A stretch of 64,000 bases of DNA, taken from assembly GCF_036013975.1 (NCBI RefSeq), contig NZ_CP107904.1, positions 3,783,001 to 3,847,000 on the forward strand. The letters run 5' to 3'. The position numbers were made by a program, and so were the translations under genes. Under the pieces are notes generated by a model. That model was not told the DNA's origin. It was given only the letters and a program-made list of their open reading frames with translations, and searched no databases. This document shows, piece after piece, positions 38,327-50,462 of this stretch (position 1 is the stretch's first letter; every line of letters starts with the position of its first letter). The DNA comes from Kitasatospora sp. NBC_00458 (lineage in GTDB: Bacteria > Actinomycetota > Actinomycetes > Streptomycetales > Streptomycetaceae).

Positions 38327-40738
38327 TCAGGCCAGCTCGTACACGGCGGTCCGGCCGTTGTCGAAGACCTGCTTGGTGAGTGTGGGGAGCAGCGGTGACT
38401 CGGCACCGGCCTTGCGGTCCACCACCAGGTACCGCACCCGGTGGTCACGGTGCAGGCCCGCCAGCAGCGCGGCCGTCGGCTGGTAGACCGCGGCCTCGTT
38501 CTGCTGGTAGAGGGCCGGGTCCCAGAACGGCCCGTTGGAGGCGACGCCGCCGCCGCTCGTCGCGATCATGCGCGGCGCGTACGCCCAGCCCTCGACCAGG
38601 ACGGAACGCTCGGAGTAGGCGCTGAGCCACTGCGAACGGTAGTTGTAGCAGCGGTCGGTGCGCGTCCAGTCCTCGGGCTCCCAGCAGTGGCTGTTGGTCG
38701 CGATGACGTCCGAGGGCTCGCTGTGGTCCCGGACCCAGCGGGCCGCGTCGACCTGGCTCTGGGGAAGGATCCAGGTGCCGTCCCAGGCGTACTGCCGGGA
38801 CTGCAGGACGTCCAGCCCGATGCTCGGCAGGCCGACCGCGAGCGAGGCCGTCAGCAGGACGATCCCGCCGCGCCCCCGGAGCCCGGGCCGGATCCGGCCC
38901 GCGCCCCACCAGAGCAGCGCGGCCACCGCGGCGGCCGCCGCCATGACGACGACCCCGCCGAGCACGGCCAGCAGCGGGGCGTAGGACTTCCGGACGTCGT
39001 ACGCGCCGGCCGCCTTCGCCACCACGACCGCCCAGTCCGCGGAGTGCCGGTACATCGCCCAGGTGAGTGCCGCCGCCAGCACGAGGACACCGGCCGCCAG
39101 GGCGGCCCGGGCCCGCACGGGGAGCGCCGCGCGCTCCGCGGACTCGCAGTAGCCCCACGCCGCGAGCAGGGCGCCGAACGGCGCCGAGGCGATGGCGAAG
39201 TAGCTGGAGTTGAAGCCGTTGACCACCAGGTAGGCGGCCGGACCGGCCAGGGCCCCGCCGAGCAGGAACCACTGCACCGGCTCCAGCTTGAGCCGCCGCC
39301 GCCACAGCAGCGGGACCACGCCGAGCATCCGCAGCTGGTGGGTCGCCACGAAGGCGAGCAGGGTGGCGCCGACGACCGCCAGCTGCGTGGCGCTGCCGCG
39401 CACCTCCGAGCTGTTGGCCCAGTACTGCCGGACGTTCCCGAAGACCTCGATCTCCAGGCCGTAGCTCTCGAAGTCGAAGATCACGGCCGTGGCGAAGAGC
39501 TGGGCCCCGGCGAGGATCGCCCCGAGCCCGACGATCGTCCAGGGGATCCGGCGGGTGCCGACGAGCACCATCAGGCCCGCGAAGGCCAGCCCCGCCAGGG
39601 TCACCGGGAGCGTGCTGGCCTTGGCCGCGCTCGACGCCAGGGCGAACCCGGCCACCAGGAAGAAGGCGCCGCGCCCGAGGGCCGGCAGCCTCCCGTCGGC
39701 CGGTCCGCTCCCGCCGTCCGCCGCCCCCGCGCCGCCGGGCCGCCGGAGCAGGTCCCCGACCGCGCCGACCAGGGCGACCAGGAGCGGCTGGCTGTAGGTG
39801 AGGGAGAGACTGCCCCAGGACATCAGCCGGATCGGCGGGGCGCCGAACGTCCAGGAGCTGACGTTGTTCGGGTAGGCGGCCGTGAACTCGCCCACCGCGA
39901 AGAACAGCAGCGCGGCGACCGGCCCCGCCCAGGCGCGACCGGTCAGCCGGTGGGCCACCACCGCGGTGATCAGGACGGTCAGCGCGCTGAGCGCCGGCAC
40001 CATCAGGCGCATCGCCACCACCGGCAGGTCGACGCCGCCGACCAGGTCGGTCATCGCCATGTGCGAGAAGGTGAACCAGTGGTAGTGCAGCGGCTCGCCC
40101 GCCGCCTGGGGGAACGTCAGGGGCATCTCGTGCTTGGCGTTGCCCGCCAGCGAGAGCATGTACGGCAGGTCGCCGAAGATCCTGGACGAGTCCCCGGTCG
40201 GCAGCGCCGGGAACCGGGAGAGGTTGACCTCGTAGTAGTAGAGCGCGGTCAGCGCGACCGTGCCGGAGATCGCCCAGGACGCGCCGGGCGACATCACGCG
40301 GTAGCCGCGCGGCCGCCAGTGCCGCCGGAGCCGGGGGACCGCCGCGAAGGGGACGACGACGGCCAGCGGCCAGAGCACCGCCACCGACTGCAGGCCCAGC
40401 CCGACGAGTACGGCCCACGCCGCGAGTTCCAGCACCAGGCCGGTGACGGCGCCGAACACCAGGTCCTCAAGCAGGGTCCCGGGGCGCCTGCGCAGTCCGC
40501 GGAAGACCAGGGTGCCGGGCAGCACCACGCCCCAGAGCGCGTAGAAGGTGTAGCGCGCGACGTCGCCCGCCGACGTGTCGGCCGCCAGCAGGACCGCGAC
40601 CGTGACGAGGTAGGCGGCGACGGCGGGCAGGAAGCGCAGGGCCACCCGGCCGACCGCGGCCCGATCCGGCCCGCCGGGCCGACCGTTCGCGTCGCGGTCG
40701 GGCACCGGGGTGGTCGCGGTCGTACTGGTGCTGTCCAA
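38327..40738 (-). CDS. Large multi-membrane protein with GT-C-like layout
   Basis: About 803 residues if the TTG at 40738 (L/MDSTSTTATT) is the start; no ATG or GTG fits better upstream, so the start is uncertain. About 13 helices span residues 30-650. The first large loop has YEVNLSRFPALPTGDSSRIFGDLPYMLS and GEPLHYHWFTFSHMAM in separate blocks, and an extracytoplasmic C-terminal domain of about 150 residues follows the last helix, as in several sugar transferases. No catalytic family is recognised. It sits between the GtrA and GtrB-like genes, which suggests it uses their lipid-linked sugar. Confidence 0.6.
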   Translation of the reverse strand: MDSTSTTATTPVPDRDANGRPGGPDRAAVGRVALRFLPAVAAYLVTVAVLLAADTSAGDVARYTFYALWGVVLPGTLVFRGLRRRPGTLLEDLVFGAVTGLVLELAAWAVLVGLGLQSVAVLWPLAVVVPFAAVPRLRRHWRPRGYRVMSPGASWAISGTVALTALYYYEVNLSRFPALPTGDSSRIFGDLPYMLSLAGNAKHEMPLTFPQAAGEPLHYHWFTFSHMAMTDLVGGVDLPVVAMRLMVPALSALTVLITAVVAHRLTGRAWAGPVAALLFFAVGEFTAAYPNNVSSWTFGAPPIRLMSWGSLSLTYSQPLLVALVGAVGDLLRRPGGAGAADGGSGPADGRLPALGRGAFFLVAGFALASSAAKASTLPVTLAGLAFAGLMVLVGTRRIPWTIVGLGAILAGAQLFATAVIFDFESYGLEIEVFGNVRQYWANSSEVRGSATQLAVVGATLLAFVATHQLRMLGVVPLLWRRRLKLEPVQWFLLGGALAGPAAYLVVNGFNSSYFAIASAPFGALLAAWGYCESAERAALPVRARAALAAGVLVLAAALTWAMYRHSADWAVVVAKAAGAYDVRKSYAPLLAVLGGVVVMAAAAAVAALLWWGAGRIRPGLRGRGGIVLLTASLAVGLPSIGLDVLQSRQYAWDGTWILPQSQVDAARWVRDHSEPSDVIATNSHCWEPEDWTRTDRCYNYRSQWLSAYSERSVLVEGWAYAPRMIATSGGGVASNGPFWDPALYQQNEAAVYQPTAALLAGLHRDHRVRYLVVDRKAGAESPLLPTLTKQVFDNGRTAVYELA

Positions 40739-40809
40739 GTCTCTCGTCTCTTCGCGCGGCTGGTCCCGGGTGTCTTCGCGGAACCGGTCGGTGGATCCGG
40801 GTCGCTCGG

Positions 40810-41826
40810 TCAGCCGGCGGACCGGGAGAGCTGCTTGCGGCCCGTGCCGGCGGGCTCCTCGGCCGAGTCGTAGCCGACGAAGTAGGCCGGCCGGGCCTGC
40901 ACGGCCGAGTAGATCCGGCCGACGTACTCGCCGAGCAGGCCGATGCAGACCAGCTGCACCGCTCCCAGGAAGAGCATGCCGACGAAGAGCGAGGACCAGC
41001 CGGGCACGGTCTTCCCCAGCACGTAGGCCACGGTGGTGTAGATGCCCAGGCCGAAGCAGAGCACGAAGCTCAGCAGCCCCAGCCAGGTGGCGAGCCGCAG
41101 CGGCGAGGCCGAGAAGTTGGTGATGCTGTCGATGGCCAGCCGCAGCATCTTGGAGAGCGGGTAGTGGGTCGAGCCGGCGACGCGCTCCTCCCGCACGTAG
41201 ACGACCTCGCCGCTGGGGAAGCCCAGCCACGGGACCAGCAGCCGGTAGACCGGCTGGTGCTCGGGCATGGCCTTGAGCGCGTCGACGGCGGCCCGGCTCA
41301 GCAGGCGGAAGTCGCCGGCCTGGTTCGGCATGTTCTTGCCGACCAGCTTGCGCATCAGCCAGTAGTAGCCGCCGGCCGTGCGGCGCTTGAAGACGGTGTC
41401 GGTGCCGCGGTCGCCGCGGACGCCGTAGACGATGTCGAGTCCCTGCTCGCGGGCGAGCGAGAGCATCTCGGGGATCTTCTCCGGCGGGTCCTGGAGGTCG
41501 GCGTCGATGGACACCACGTAGTCGCCGAAGGCGCGGTGGATGCCGGCGGTGAGCGCCGCCTGGTGCCCGGAGTTGCGCGCGAACCGGACGATCCGGAACT
41601 CCGGCCAGTCCTGGTGGACCTTCTGCATGATCGCGGGAGTGGCGTCCGTGCTGCCGTCGTCGATCCCGACGACCTCGTAGGCGACGTCCAGCGCGTCGAG
41701 TATGGGGCGGAGCCGCTGAACGGTCAGCGGCAGCGCCTCCTGCTCGTTGTAGATCGGCATGACCACCGACAGCAGCGGTGCCGTCGCCCCGGCCGCCCCG
41801 GCTACCTGTCCAGCTGCGTCGAACAT
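40810..41826 (-). CDS. GtrB/ArnC-like polyprenyl-phosphate glycosyltransferase
   Basis: 338 residues: a GT-A domain (LSVVMPIYNEQEALP, GIDDGSTDATP, SIDADLQDPPE, DFRLLSR) followed by two C-terminal helices (LATWLGLLSFVLCFGLGIYTT and the one before GEYVGRIY). This is the classical GtrB layout, attaching a sugar to undecaprenyl phosphate at the membrane. The ATG at 41826 is used; the frame upstream has no homology. First gene of the leftward GtrB, large membrane protein and GtrA run. Confidence 0.9.
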   Translation of the reverse strand: MFDAAGQVAGAAGATAPLLSVVMPIYNEQEALPLTVQRLRPILDALDVAYEVVGIDDGSTDATPAIMQKVHQDWPEFRIVRFARNSGHQAALTAGIHRAFGDYVVSIDADLQDPPEKIPEMLSLAREQGLDIVYGVRGDRGTDTVFKRRTAGGYYWLMRKLVGKNMPNQAGDFRLLSRAAVDALKAMPEHQPVYRLLVPWLGFPSGEVVYVREERVAGSTHYPLSKMLRLAIDSITNFSASPLRLATWLGLLSFVLCFGLGIYTTVAYVLGKTVPGWSSLFVGMLFLGAVQLVCIGLLGEYVGRIYSAVQARPAYFVGYDSAEEPAGTGRKQLSRSAG

Positions 41827-41962
41827 CGCTTCGCCTGTCCCCACATGTCCACAAACGGCCTGACGGCACGGAGCGACCGGGACGACCCACCGGCCTGAAC
41901 TCCTTCTCCCCCCGCGCCCCACAGGTCGCGGGCTACCGGGAAGGAGAGCCCGTTGAGCGGCC

Positions 41963-41968
41963 AGGATA
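41963..41968 (-). promoter_or_regulatory. -10 candidate for the gtrB-like operon
   Basis: TATCCT on the minus strand, about 137 bases before the start, fits a -10 box. The sequence 17 bases upstream (AGGGAA) is a poor -35. Confidence 0.35.
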
Positions 41969-42038
41969 GCAGCAGCACATGAGCGTTCCCTTTGGCAGGA
42001 CCGGGGTCCGGCACCGGTCCGCACCGCTCGGACGAACG

Positions 42039-42079
42039 CCGAAGGGCCCCGCACACCCAGGGTGTGCGGGGCCCTTCGG
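42039..42079 (-). terminator. Terminator after tuf
   Basis: A perfect 19-bp stem (42039-42057 with 42061-42079) and a 3-nt loop lie 36 bases after the tuf stop. It ends the str operon and marks the border with the glycan cassette. Confidence 0.85.
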
Positions 42080-42114
42080 ATCGCCCGTGGATCACAGGCA
42101 GGTCAGACCATCGA

Positions 42115-43308
<1,194 letters not shown>

Positions 43309-43465
43309 TGCAGTCCTCCTGAGGACAGTTCTGTACGCCGTGCTGACGTCAGTTGGTCTTTGATCGGGTTGGGTACGGAGCGCCGAGGCACTCCATGCCG
43401 TCCCGCGGGTGGGGGCCGGAGGCCCCGGGAGAATCCGACCGGATCCTCCCGGAATGCCTCCTAAT

Positions 43466-43494
43466 AGCCTAAGGGTTCGCTGTCGTCCCGAATG
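43466..43494 (-). promoter_or_regulatory. Promoter candidate for tuf
   Basis: On the minus strand CATTCG (43489-43494) and TAGGCT (43466-43471) are 17 bases apart in the fusA-tuf gap. The -10 is good and the -35 poor. A separate tuf1 promoter in this gap is known in streptomycetes. Confidence 0.45.
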
Positions 43495-43541
43495 TCGGGG
43501 CGTACGGCGGCCTCGGGTAGGGAGCCGGCGGGAGCCGGTCC

Positions 43542-45647
<2,106 letters not shown>

Positions 45648-45686
45648 GGTGGCTCGTTCTCTCTCTGTCTAGTGACGGGGTACGGA

Positions 45687-46157
45687 CTACCAGCGGTAGT
45701 GCGCGAAGGCCTTGTTGGACTCGGCCATCTTGTGGGTGTCCTCGCGACGCTTCACGGAAGCGCCCAGGCCGTTGCTGGCGTCGAGGATCTCGTTCATCAG
45801 GCGCTCGGTCATGGTCTTCTCGCGACGGGCGCGCGAGTAGCCGACCATCCAGCGCAGCGCCAGGGTGCTGGCGCGGCCCGGACGGACCTCGACCGGAACC
45901 TGGTAGGTCGCGCCACCGACACGGCGGGACTTGACCTCAAGGGCCGGCTTGACGTTCTCCAGCGCACGCTTCAGCGCGACGACGGGGTCGGCGCCGGTCT
46001 TCTCACGGACGCCCTCAAGGGCGCCGTAGACGATCCGCTCGGCGGTGGAGCGCTTGCCGTGCAGCAGGATCTTGTTGACCAGCTGGGTGACGACCGGGGA
46101 GCCGTAGACCGGGTCGATGATGACCGGGCGCTTCGGGGCGGGGCCCTTACGAGGCAT
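45687..46157 (-). CDS. rpsG: 30S ribosomal protein S7 (uS7)
   Basis: Head assembly protein of 156 residues: [21 protein letters not shown], then [18 protein letters not shown] and the C-terminal [14 protein letters not shown]. It starts 2 nt after rpsL. Confidence 0.98.
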   Translation of the reverse strand: MPRKGPAPKRPVIIDPVYGSPVVTQLVNKILLHGKRSTAERIVYGALEGVREKTGADPVVALKRALENVKPALEVKSRRVGGATYQVPVEVRPGRASTLALRWMVGYSRARREKTMTERLMNEILDASNGLGASVKRREDTHKMAESNKAFAHYRW

Positions 46158-46159
46158 TC

Positions 46160-46531
46160 TTACTTCTCCTTCTTGGCGCCGTAGCGGCTGCGAGCCTGCT
46201 TGCGGTTCTTGACACCCTGGGTGTCAAGCGAACCGCGGATGATCTTGTAGCGGACACCAGGAAGGTCCTTCACACGACCACCGCGCACCAGCACGATGGA
46301 GTGCTCCTGCAGGTTGTGGCCCTCGCCCGGGATGTAAGCGGTGACCTCGATCCCGCTGGTGAGGCGCACACGGGCGACCTTGCGAAGCGCCGAGTTCGGC
46401 TTCTTCGGGGTGGTCGTGTACACACGCGTGCAGACCCCACGGCGCTGCGGGGAACCCTTCAGCGCGGGAGTCTTGTTCTTCTCGACCTTGTCCTGCCGGC
46501 CCTTTCGGACCAGCTGCTGGATCGTAGGCAC
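46160..46531 (-). CDS. rpsL: 30S ribosomal protein S12 (uS12)
   Basis: Decoding-centre protein. The start is the GTG at 46531 ([16 protein letters not shown]), preceded by GGAGAAACG; the product is the standard 123 residues. Lys43 (TPKKPNS) and Lys88 (GRVKDLPG) are wild type, so no streptomycin-resistance change is visible. First gene of the str operon. Confidence 0.98.
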   Translation of the reverse strand: MPTIQQLVRKGRQDKVEKNKTPALKGSPQRRGVCTRVYTTTPKKPNSALRKVARVRLTSGIEVTAYIPGEGHNLQEHSIVLVRGGRVKDLPGVRYKIIRGSLDTQGVKNRKQARSRYGAKKEK

Positions 46532-46774
46532 CGTTTCTCCGTTTTCTGTGTGCCAAGGCTTGGTGGAACTAACCTGCGGTGTTCCCTCCACACACAGCCC
46601 CGTGGTCGACCCACGCGGTCGGGTGTGTTGGGCTTATTCCGACACGGAATCCCATGAGCTGATGTACAGCGACGGCGCTCTAGGCTCGGGGCACTGGAAA
46701 GCGCTCCGGCTCGGCGCGGCGGCCGGTGTGCATGCACGCACAAGGACCCGGGGACACCCCAGGCACAAGGTCAG

Positions 46775-46803
46775 AGCGTACCTAGCGCATCGGGCTCGGT
46801 CAA
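46775..46803 (-). promoter_or_regulatory. Promoter of the str operon (rpsL)
   Basis: On the minus strand TTGACC (46798-46803) and TACGCT (46775-46780) are exactly 17 bases apart, a near-consensus vegetative promoter. Transcription would start near 46768, giving a leader of about 237 nt. The rest of the 425-nt gap has no gene. Confidence 0.7.
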
Positions 46804-46956
46804 AACAAATGCAACGTCGCAGGTCGTGGCCGTCGACCGGATGTCGCCGGGGTGTCCCGCACGCGGCCGCCCGGTGTCGGACCCTCCTCCTGCCGCTCTA
46901 CCACACCCCGGGGGCCGCCGCCACCCGGGCGGCGGCGCGCCACCCGTCGGGCGCGG

Positions 46957-47505
46957 TCAGCCGAAGGCCAGCCCGAGCATCACGACCAGCACCCAGAACG
47001 CGATCGACAGCCAGCCGAAGACCAGGCCGGTGACGGCCATGCCGTCGCCCTCCTCGTTCCGCTCCTGCACCTGCCGCCGGCCGATGTGGCCGGTGATCAC
47101 GGCCGGCAGGCCGAGGATGCCGCCGGTCGGGACGCACAGCAGGCCGAGCACCAGCGAGGTCACCGCGACGGCGTTGGTGCGGCGCGGCGGCGGCGGGAAC
47201 GGCGGCGGGAGCAGGAACGTCTGCGGCACCACCGGTCCGGCCACCTGCATCGGCGCCACCATCGGGCCCGACGGCAGGTCGGCCACCAGCTGCGCGAGCT
47301 GCCCGTAGGTCTGCGCGGTGCTGGCCGCCGCGAAGCGGTCGCCGTACTCCTCCGCGGAGAGCCTGCCCTCGACGTACGCGGCCTTCAGCACGTCGACGGT
47401 CCGCTCGCGATCGGAGTTGGCGGCGCGCATCGCCGACTGCGCCGAGACACCGGGCTGGCGCCCCCCGGCCCCGTACCCCGGTTCGCCCCACGGCTGAACG
47501 GCCAT
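46957..47505 (-). CDS. DUF1707 and DUF4190 domain membrane protein
   Basis: 182 residues from the ATG at 47505, which has GGGAGG upstream. Residues 24-77 (MRAANSDRERTVDVLKAAYVEGRLSAEEY in pieces) form a DUF1707 domain, common in actinobacteria; a Pro-rich linker follows; residues 111-182 are a two-helix DUF4190 domain (VAVTSLVLGLLCVPTGGILGL and GLVFGWLSIAFWVLV). Function is unknown. It lies upstream of the str promoter and is divergent from the ABC transporter. Confidence 0.8.
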   Translation of the reverse strand: MAVQPWGEPGYGAGGRQPGVSAQSAMRAANSDRERTVDVLKAAYVEGRLSAEEYGDRFAAASTAQTYGQLAQLVADLPSGPMVAPMQVAGPVVPQTFLLPPPFPPPPRRTNAVAVTSLVLGLLCVPTGGILGLPAVITGHIGRRQVQERNEEGDGMAVTGLVFGWLSIAFWVLVVMLGLAFG

Positions 47506-47799
47506 CCGCCACCTCCCGGCGCCCCTGCGTGCCTCGGCACGCCCACTGGTCTTCATAGTGCAGGACGAACGGGGGCCCTGAGTAGTTGCCACCTTCCGGT
47601 TATTCGGTTCGACCCGTGTCCGGGCCCGGCGGAGCCCCGCCCGTCCGTCACCCGTTCGGCCCAGACACGCCCGGGACGTCCGGACAGGAGACAGGCCCGC
47701 CCGGCCGGTGGCAGGCTGTCAACGGAGCGGTGTCGATCATGGAACGATCACCGCCGTCCAGCCCGCCCACCAGCCCGCCCACCAGCAGAGAAGGCCGCC

Positions 47800-48609
47800 A
47801 TGCAGGCGTCAGCGCCGCCGCCGTCCCCCGCCCCCGCCTCCCCCGTCCCCTCCGCGGTCTCCATCCGGGGGCTGTGGAAGCACTTCGGCAGCCAGGCCGC
47901 GGTGGCCGGGCTCAGCCTGGAGCTGCCGACCGGGGCGTTCATCGGGCTGGTCGGCCCGAACGGCGCCGGGAAGACCACGACCCTGTCGATGGCCACCGGC
48001 CTGCTCCGCCCCGACCAGGGCACCGTCCTGATCCACGGCGCCGACGTCTGGGCCGACCCGGTCGCGGCCAAGTCCCGGATCGGCATCCTCCCCGAGGGCC
48101 TGCGGATGTTCGAGCGGCTCAGCGGCCGCGAACTGCTTCAGTACAACGGGCGGCTGCGCGGCCTGCCCGGCGCCGAGGTCGACCGCCGGGCCGAGGAACT
48201 GCTCGCCGTGCTCGACCTGGCCGGCCACGCCGACAAGCTGGTCGCCGACTACTCCACCGGCATGCGCAAGAAGATCGGCCTCGCCTCCGCCCTGCTGCAC
48301 AACCCGGACGTGCTCTTCCTCGACGAGCCCTTCGAGGGCGTCGACCCGGTCTCCGCCCAGACCATCCGCGGCGTGCTCAAGCGGTACGCGGCGGCCGGCT
48401 CCACCGTCGTCTTCTCCAGCCACGTGATGGAGCTGGTCGAGCAGCTCTGCGACTGGGTCGCCGTGATCAGCGCCGGCCGGGTCATCGCCCACGGCCCGAT
48501 CGACGCCGTCCGCGGCGGGCGCAGCCTGCACGAGGCCTTCCTGGAGCTGATCGGCGTCCGCGAGGACGACGGCCAGGCGCTCGGCTGGCTCGGCGGGGGC
48601 GAGCGGTGA
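47800..48609 (+). CDS. ABC transporter ATP-binding protein
   Basis: 269 residues. After a Pro/Ala-rich start come Walker A GPNGAGKTT (about 52-60), the signature STGMRKK in degenerate form, Walker B VLFLDEPFEGVD and the switch His in SSHVMELVEQ. It resembles the drug/lipid exporter class with a separate permease. Its stop overlaps the permease start (GTGA). Two copies of a 12-base CAGCCCGCCCAC repeat lie just upstream. Confidence 0.9.
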   Translation: MQASAPPPSPAPASPVPSAVSIRGLWKHFGSQAAVAGLSLELPTGAFIGLVGPNGAGKTTTLSMATGLLRPDQGTVLIHGADVWADPVAAKSRIGILPEGLRMFERLSGRELLQYNGRLRGLPGAEVDRRAEELLAVLDLAGHADKLVADYSTGMRKKIGLASALLHNPDVLFLDEPFEGVDPVSAQTIRGVLKRYAAAGSTVVFSSHVMELVEQLCDWVAVISAGRVIAHGPIDAVRGGRSLHEAFLELIGVREDDGQALGWLGGGER

Positions 48610-50276
48610 GCTCCTCCCCCGCCCCCTCCCCCGCCGCGCGGACGGCCGCGCCGTCCGGCCGGGCCGGGGTGCCCGACGACCGCACGGTGGTCCGGACCCT
48701 GGTCTCGCTCAAGCTCCGGCTGCTCCGCAACGGCCTGCGGCGCAACCGCGGCCGGGCCGTCCTGTACGTCGTCGGAGCCGTCCTCGGCGTGCTCTTCGCC
48801 ACCGGGATCGCCCTCGCCCTCGCGCTGCTCAACGGCCGCGCCGACAGCGGCTCGTCGGGCGACGCGGGCGTCGTCCTCGCCGGGGCGCTCACCCTCGGCT
48901 GGGCCGCGATCCCGCTGTTCCTCTTCGCCAGCGACGAGAGCTCCGACCCGACCCGGCTCACCATGCTGCCGCTGCGGCCCGCGCCGCTGCTGCGCGGCTC
49001 GGTGCTGGCCTCGCTGATCGGCCCCGGTCCGCTGGTCAGCCTGATCCTGCTCACCGGTGCCGCACTCTCCGGCGCCGACGGCGCCGCCTCGGCGGTGGCC
49101 GGGGTGGTCGGCGTGCCGCTGGCGGTGCTCAGCGTGGTCGTCCTCTCCCGCGCGGTGGCGGCCGGCAACGCCCGGCTGCTCTCCAGCAGGCGCGGCAAGG
49201 ACTTCGCCATCTTCGGCGGGCTGCTCTTCGCGCTGCTCGTGCAGCTCGCCAACGTCGGCTCGCAGAGCGTCTTCGGCAAGGCCGGCGAGCACGGCCTCGA
49301 CCTCAGCCCGCTGGCGCCGTTCGCCTCCGTGCTGCGCTGGGTGCCGCCGGTCGGCGCGGTCGACGCGGTCCGCACCGCCGGCGAGGGCCGGTACGGGCTC
49401 GCCCTGCTCCAGCTGGCCGCGACCGCCGCCCTGCTGGTGCTGCTGCTGCGCTGGTGGCGGGCCAGCCTCCAGCAGCTGATGGTCACCGCCGACGCCTCCA
49501 CCCTGGAGGTGGTGCGCGACGTCCAGGGCTCGCGCGGCTGGCGCTTCCTGCCCGGGGGCCGGGTCGGCGCGGTGATGCAGCGTCACCTGCGGTACGCGTG
49601 GCGGGAGCCCCGGGCCAAGGCCGCGGTCTTCACCAGCATCGGCATGACGCTGGTGGTCTGCGTGCTGTCGGTGGTCCAGGGCTGGTCCACGGTCTACCTG
49701 GTGGCGATGGCCGGCGGGTTCCTCGGCCTGCAGATGCTCAACCTGTTCGGCATGGACGGGTCCGCGTTCTGGATGGTCGCCGCGACCCTGCTCACGCCGG
49801 CCGACGCCCGGGACGAACTGCGCGGCCGGGCGTACGCCGTCGTCTCGTACGCCGTCCCCGTCATCCTGGTGCTCGCGCCGGTGCTGGCCGCCGTCACCGG
49901 CGACTGGGCCCACCTGCCGTCGGCGCTCGGCGTGGCGTTCGCCCTGCTCGGCAGCGGCATCGCGATCGGCTCCGTGCTCAGCGTGCTGACCCCGTACACC
50001 ATGCCCGCCGACAACAACCCGATGCGCAACGCCGCCCCCGGCCAGGGCGGGCTGGTGGCGGTCAACAGCTTCGGCTCGATGTTCGGCAGCGCGCTGCTCG
50101 CCTCCCCGGTGGCCGGCTACCTCGGCTGGGCCCTGGTCGCCGACGCCCCGACCTGGCCGGTCCTCCTGGTCGGCCCGCTGTACGGCGCCCTGGTCGCGTT
50201 CCTGGGCCTGCGCCTCGCCGCCGGCCGCCTGCTGGAGCGCGCCCCGGAGATCCTCGCCAAGGCCGTCGAGCGCTGA
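48606..50276 (+). CDS. ABC transporter permease, large membrane subunit
   Basis: 556 residues with about 12 helices in two clusters (about 45-260 and 355-540), starting at the overlapping GTG. The size and layout fit the large permeases that pair with a single ATPase in actinobacteria. Substrate unknown; no substrate-binding protein is present, so export is more likely than import. Confidence 0.85.
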   Translation: MSSSPAPSPAARTAAPSGRAGVPDDRTVVRTLVSLKLRLLRNGLRRNRGRAVLYVVGAVLGVLFATGIALALALLNGRADSGSSGDAGVVLAGALTLGWAAIPLFLFASDESSDPTRLTMLPLRPAPLLRGSVLASLIGPGPLVSLILLTGAALSGADGAASAVAGVVGVPLAVLSVVVLSRAVAAGNARLLSSRRGKDFAIFGGLLFALLVQLANVGSQSVFGKAGEHGLDLSPLAPFASVLRWVPPVGAVDAVRTAGEGRYGLALLQLAATAALLVLLLRWWRASLQQLMVTADASTLEVVRDVQGSRGWRFLPGGRVGAVMQRHLRYAWREPRAKAAVFTSIGMTLVVCVLSVVQGWSTVYLVAMAGGFLGLQMLNLFGMDGSAFWMVAATLLTPADARDELRGRAYAVVSYAVPVILVLAPVLAAVTGDWAHLPSALGVAFALLGSGIAIGSVLSVLTPYTMPADNNPMRNAAPGQGGLVAVNSFGSMFGSALLASPVAGYLGWALVADAPTWPVLLVGPLYGALVAFLGLRLAAGRLLERAPEILAKAVER

Positions 50277-50290
50277 CGCCCGCCCCCTCC

Positions 50291-50324
50291 GGCGCCGGCC
50301 CCGGGTCCTTCCAGGGCCGGCGCC
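50291..50324 (+). terminator. Terminator after the ABC permease
   Basis: A perfect 11-bp stem (50291-50301 with 50314-50324) with a 12-nt loop lies 15 bases after the stop. GGGCCCGCGGGCCCG-type repeats follow at about 50355-50395. Confidence 0.7.
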
Positions 50325-50462
50325 GCGTCGTGACCGGCGGCGGTGGCCGGGCCGGGCGGGCCCGCGGGCCCGTCGCCCGCGGGCCCGTCGTCGGCGGCGC
50401 GGCTCCGGCATCATGGGCGGGGGTGCGGACCGCACCGGACGAGGGACGAGAGCGGGAGCACC

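Noticed and set aside
46160-46531. Streptomycin-resistance mutation in rpsL
   Set aside because: Lys43 and Lys88 are both wild type.
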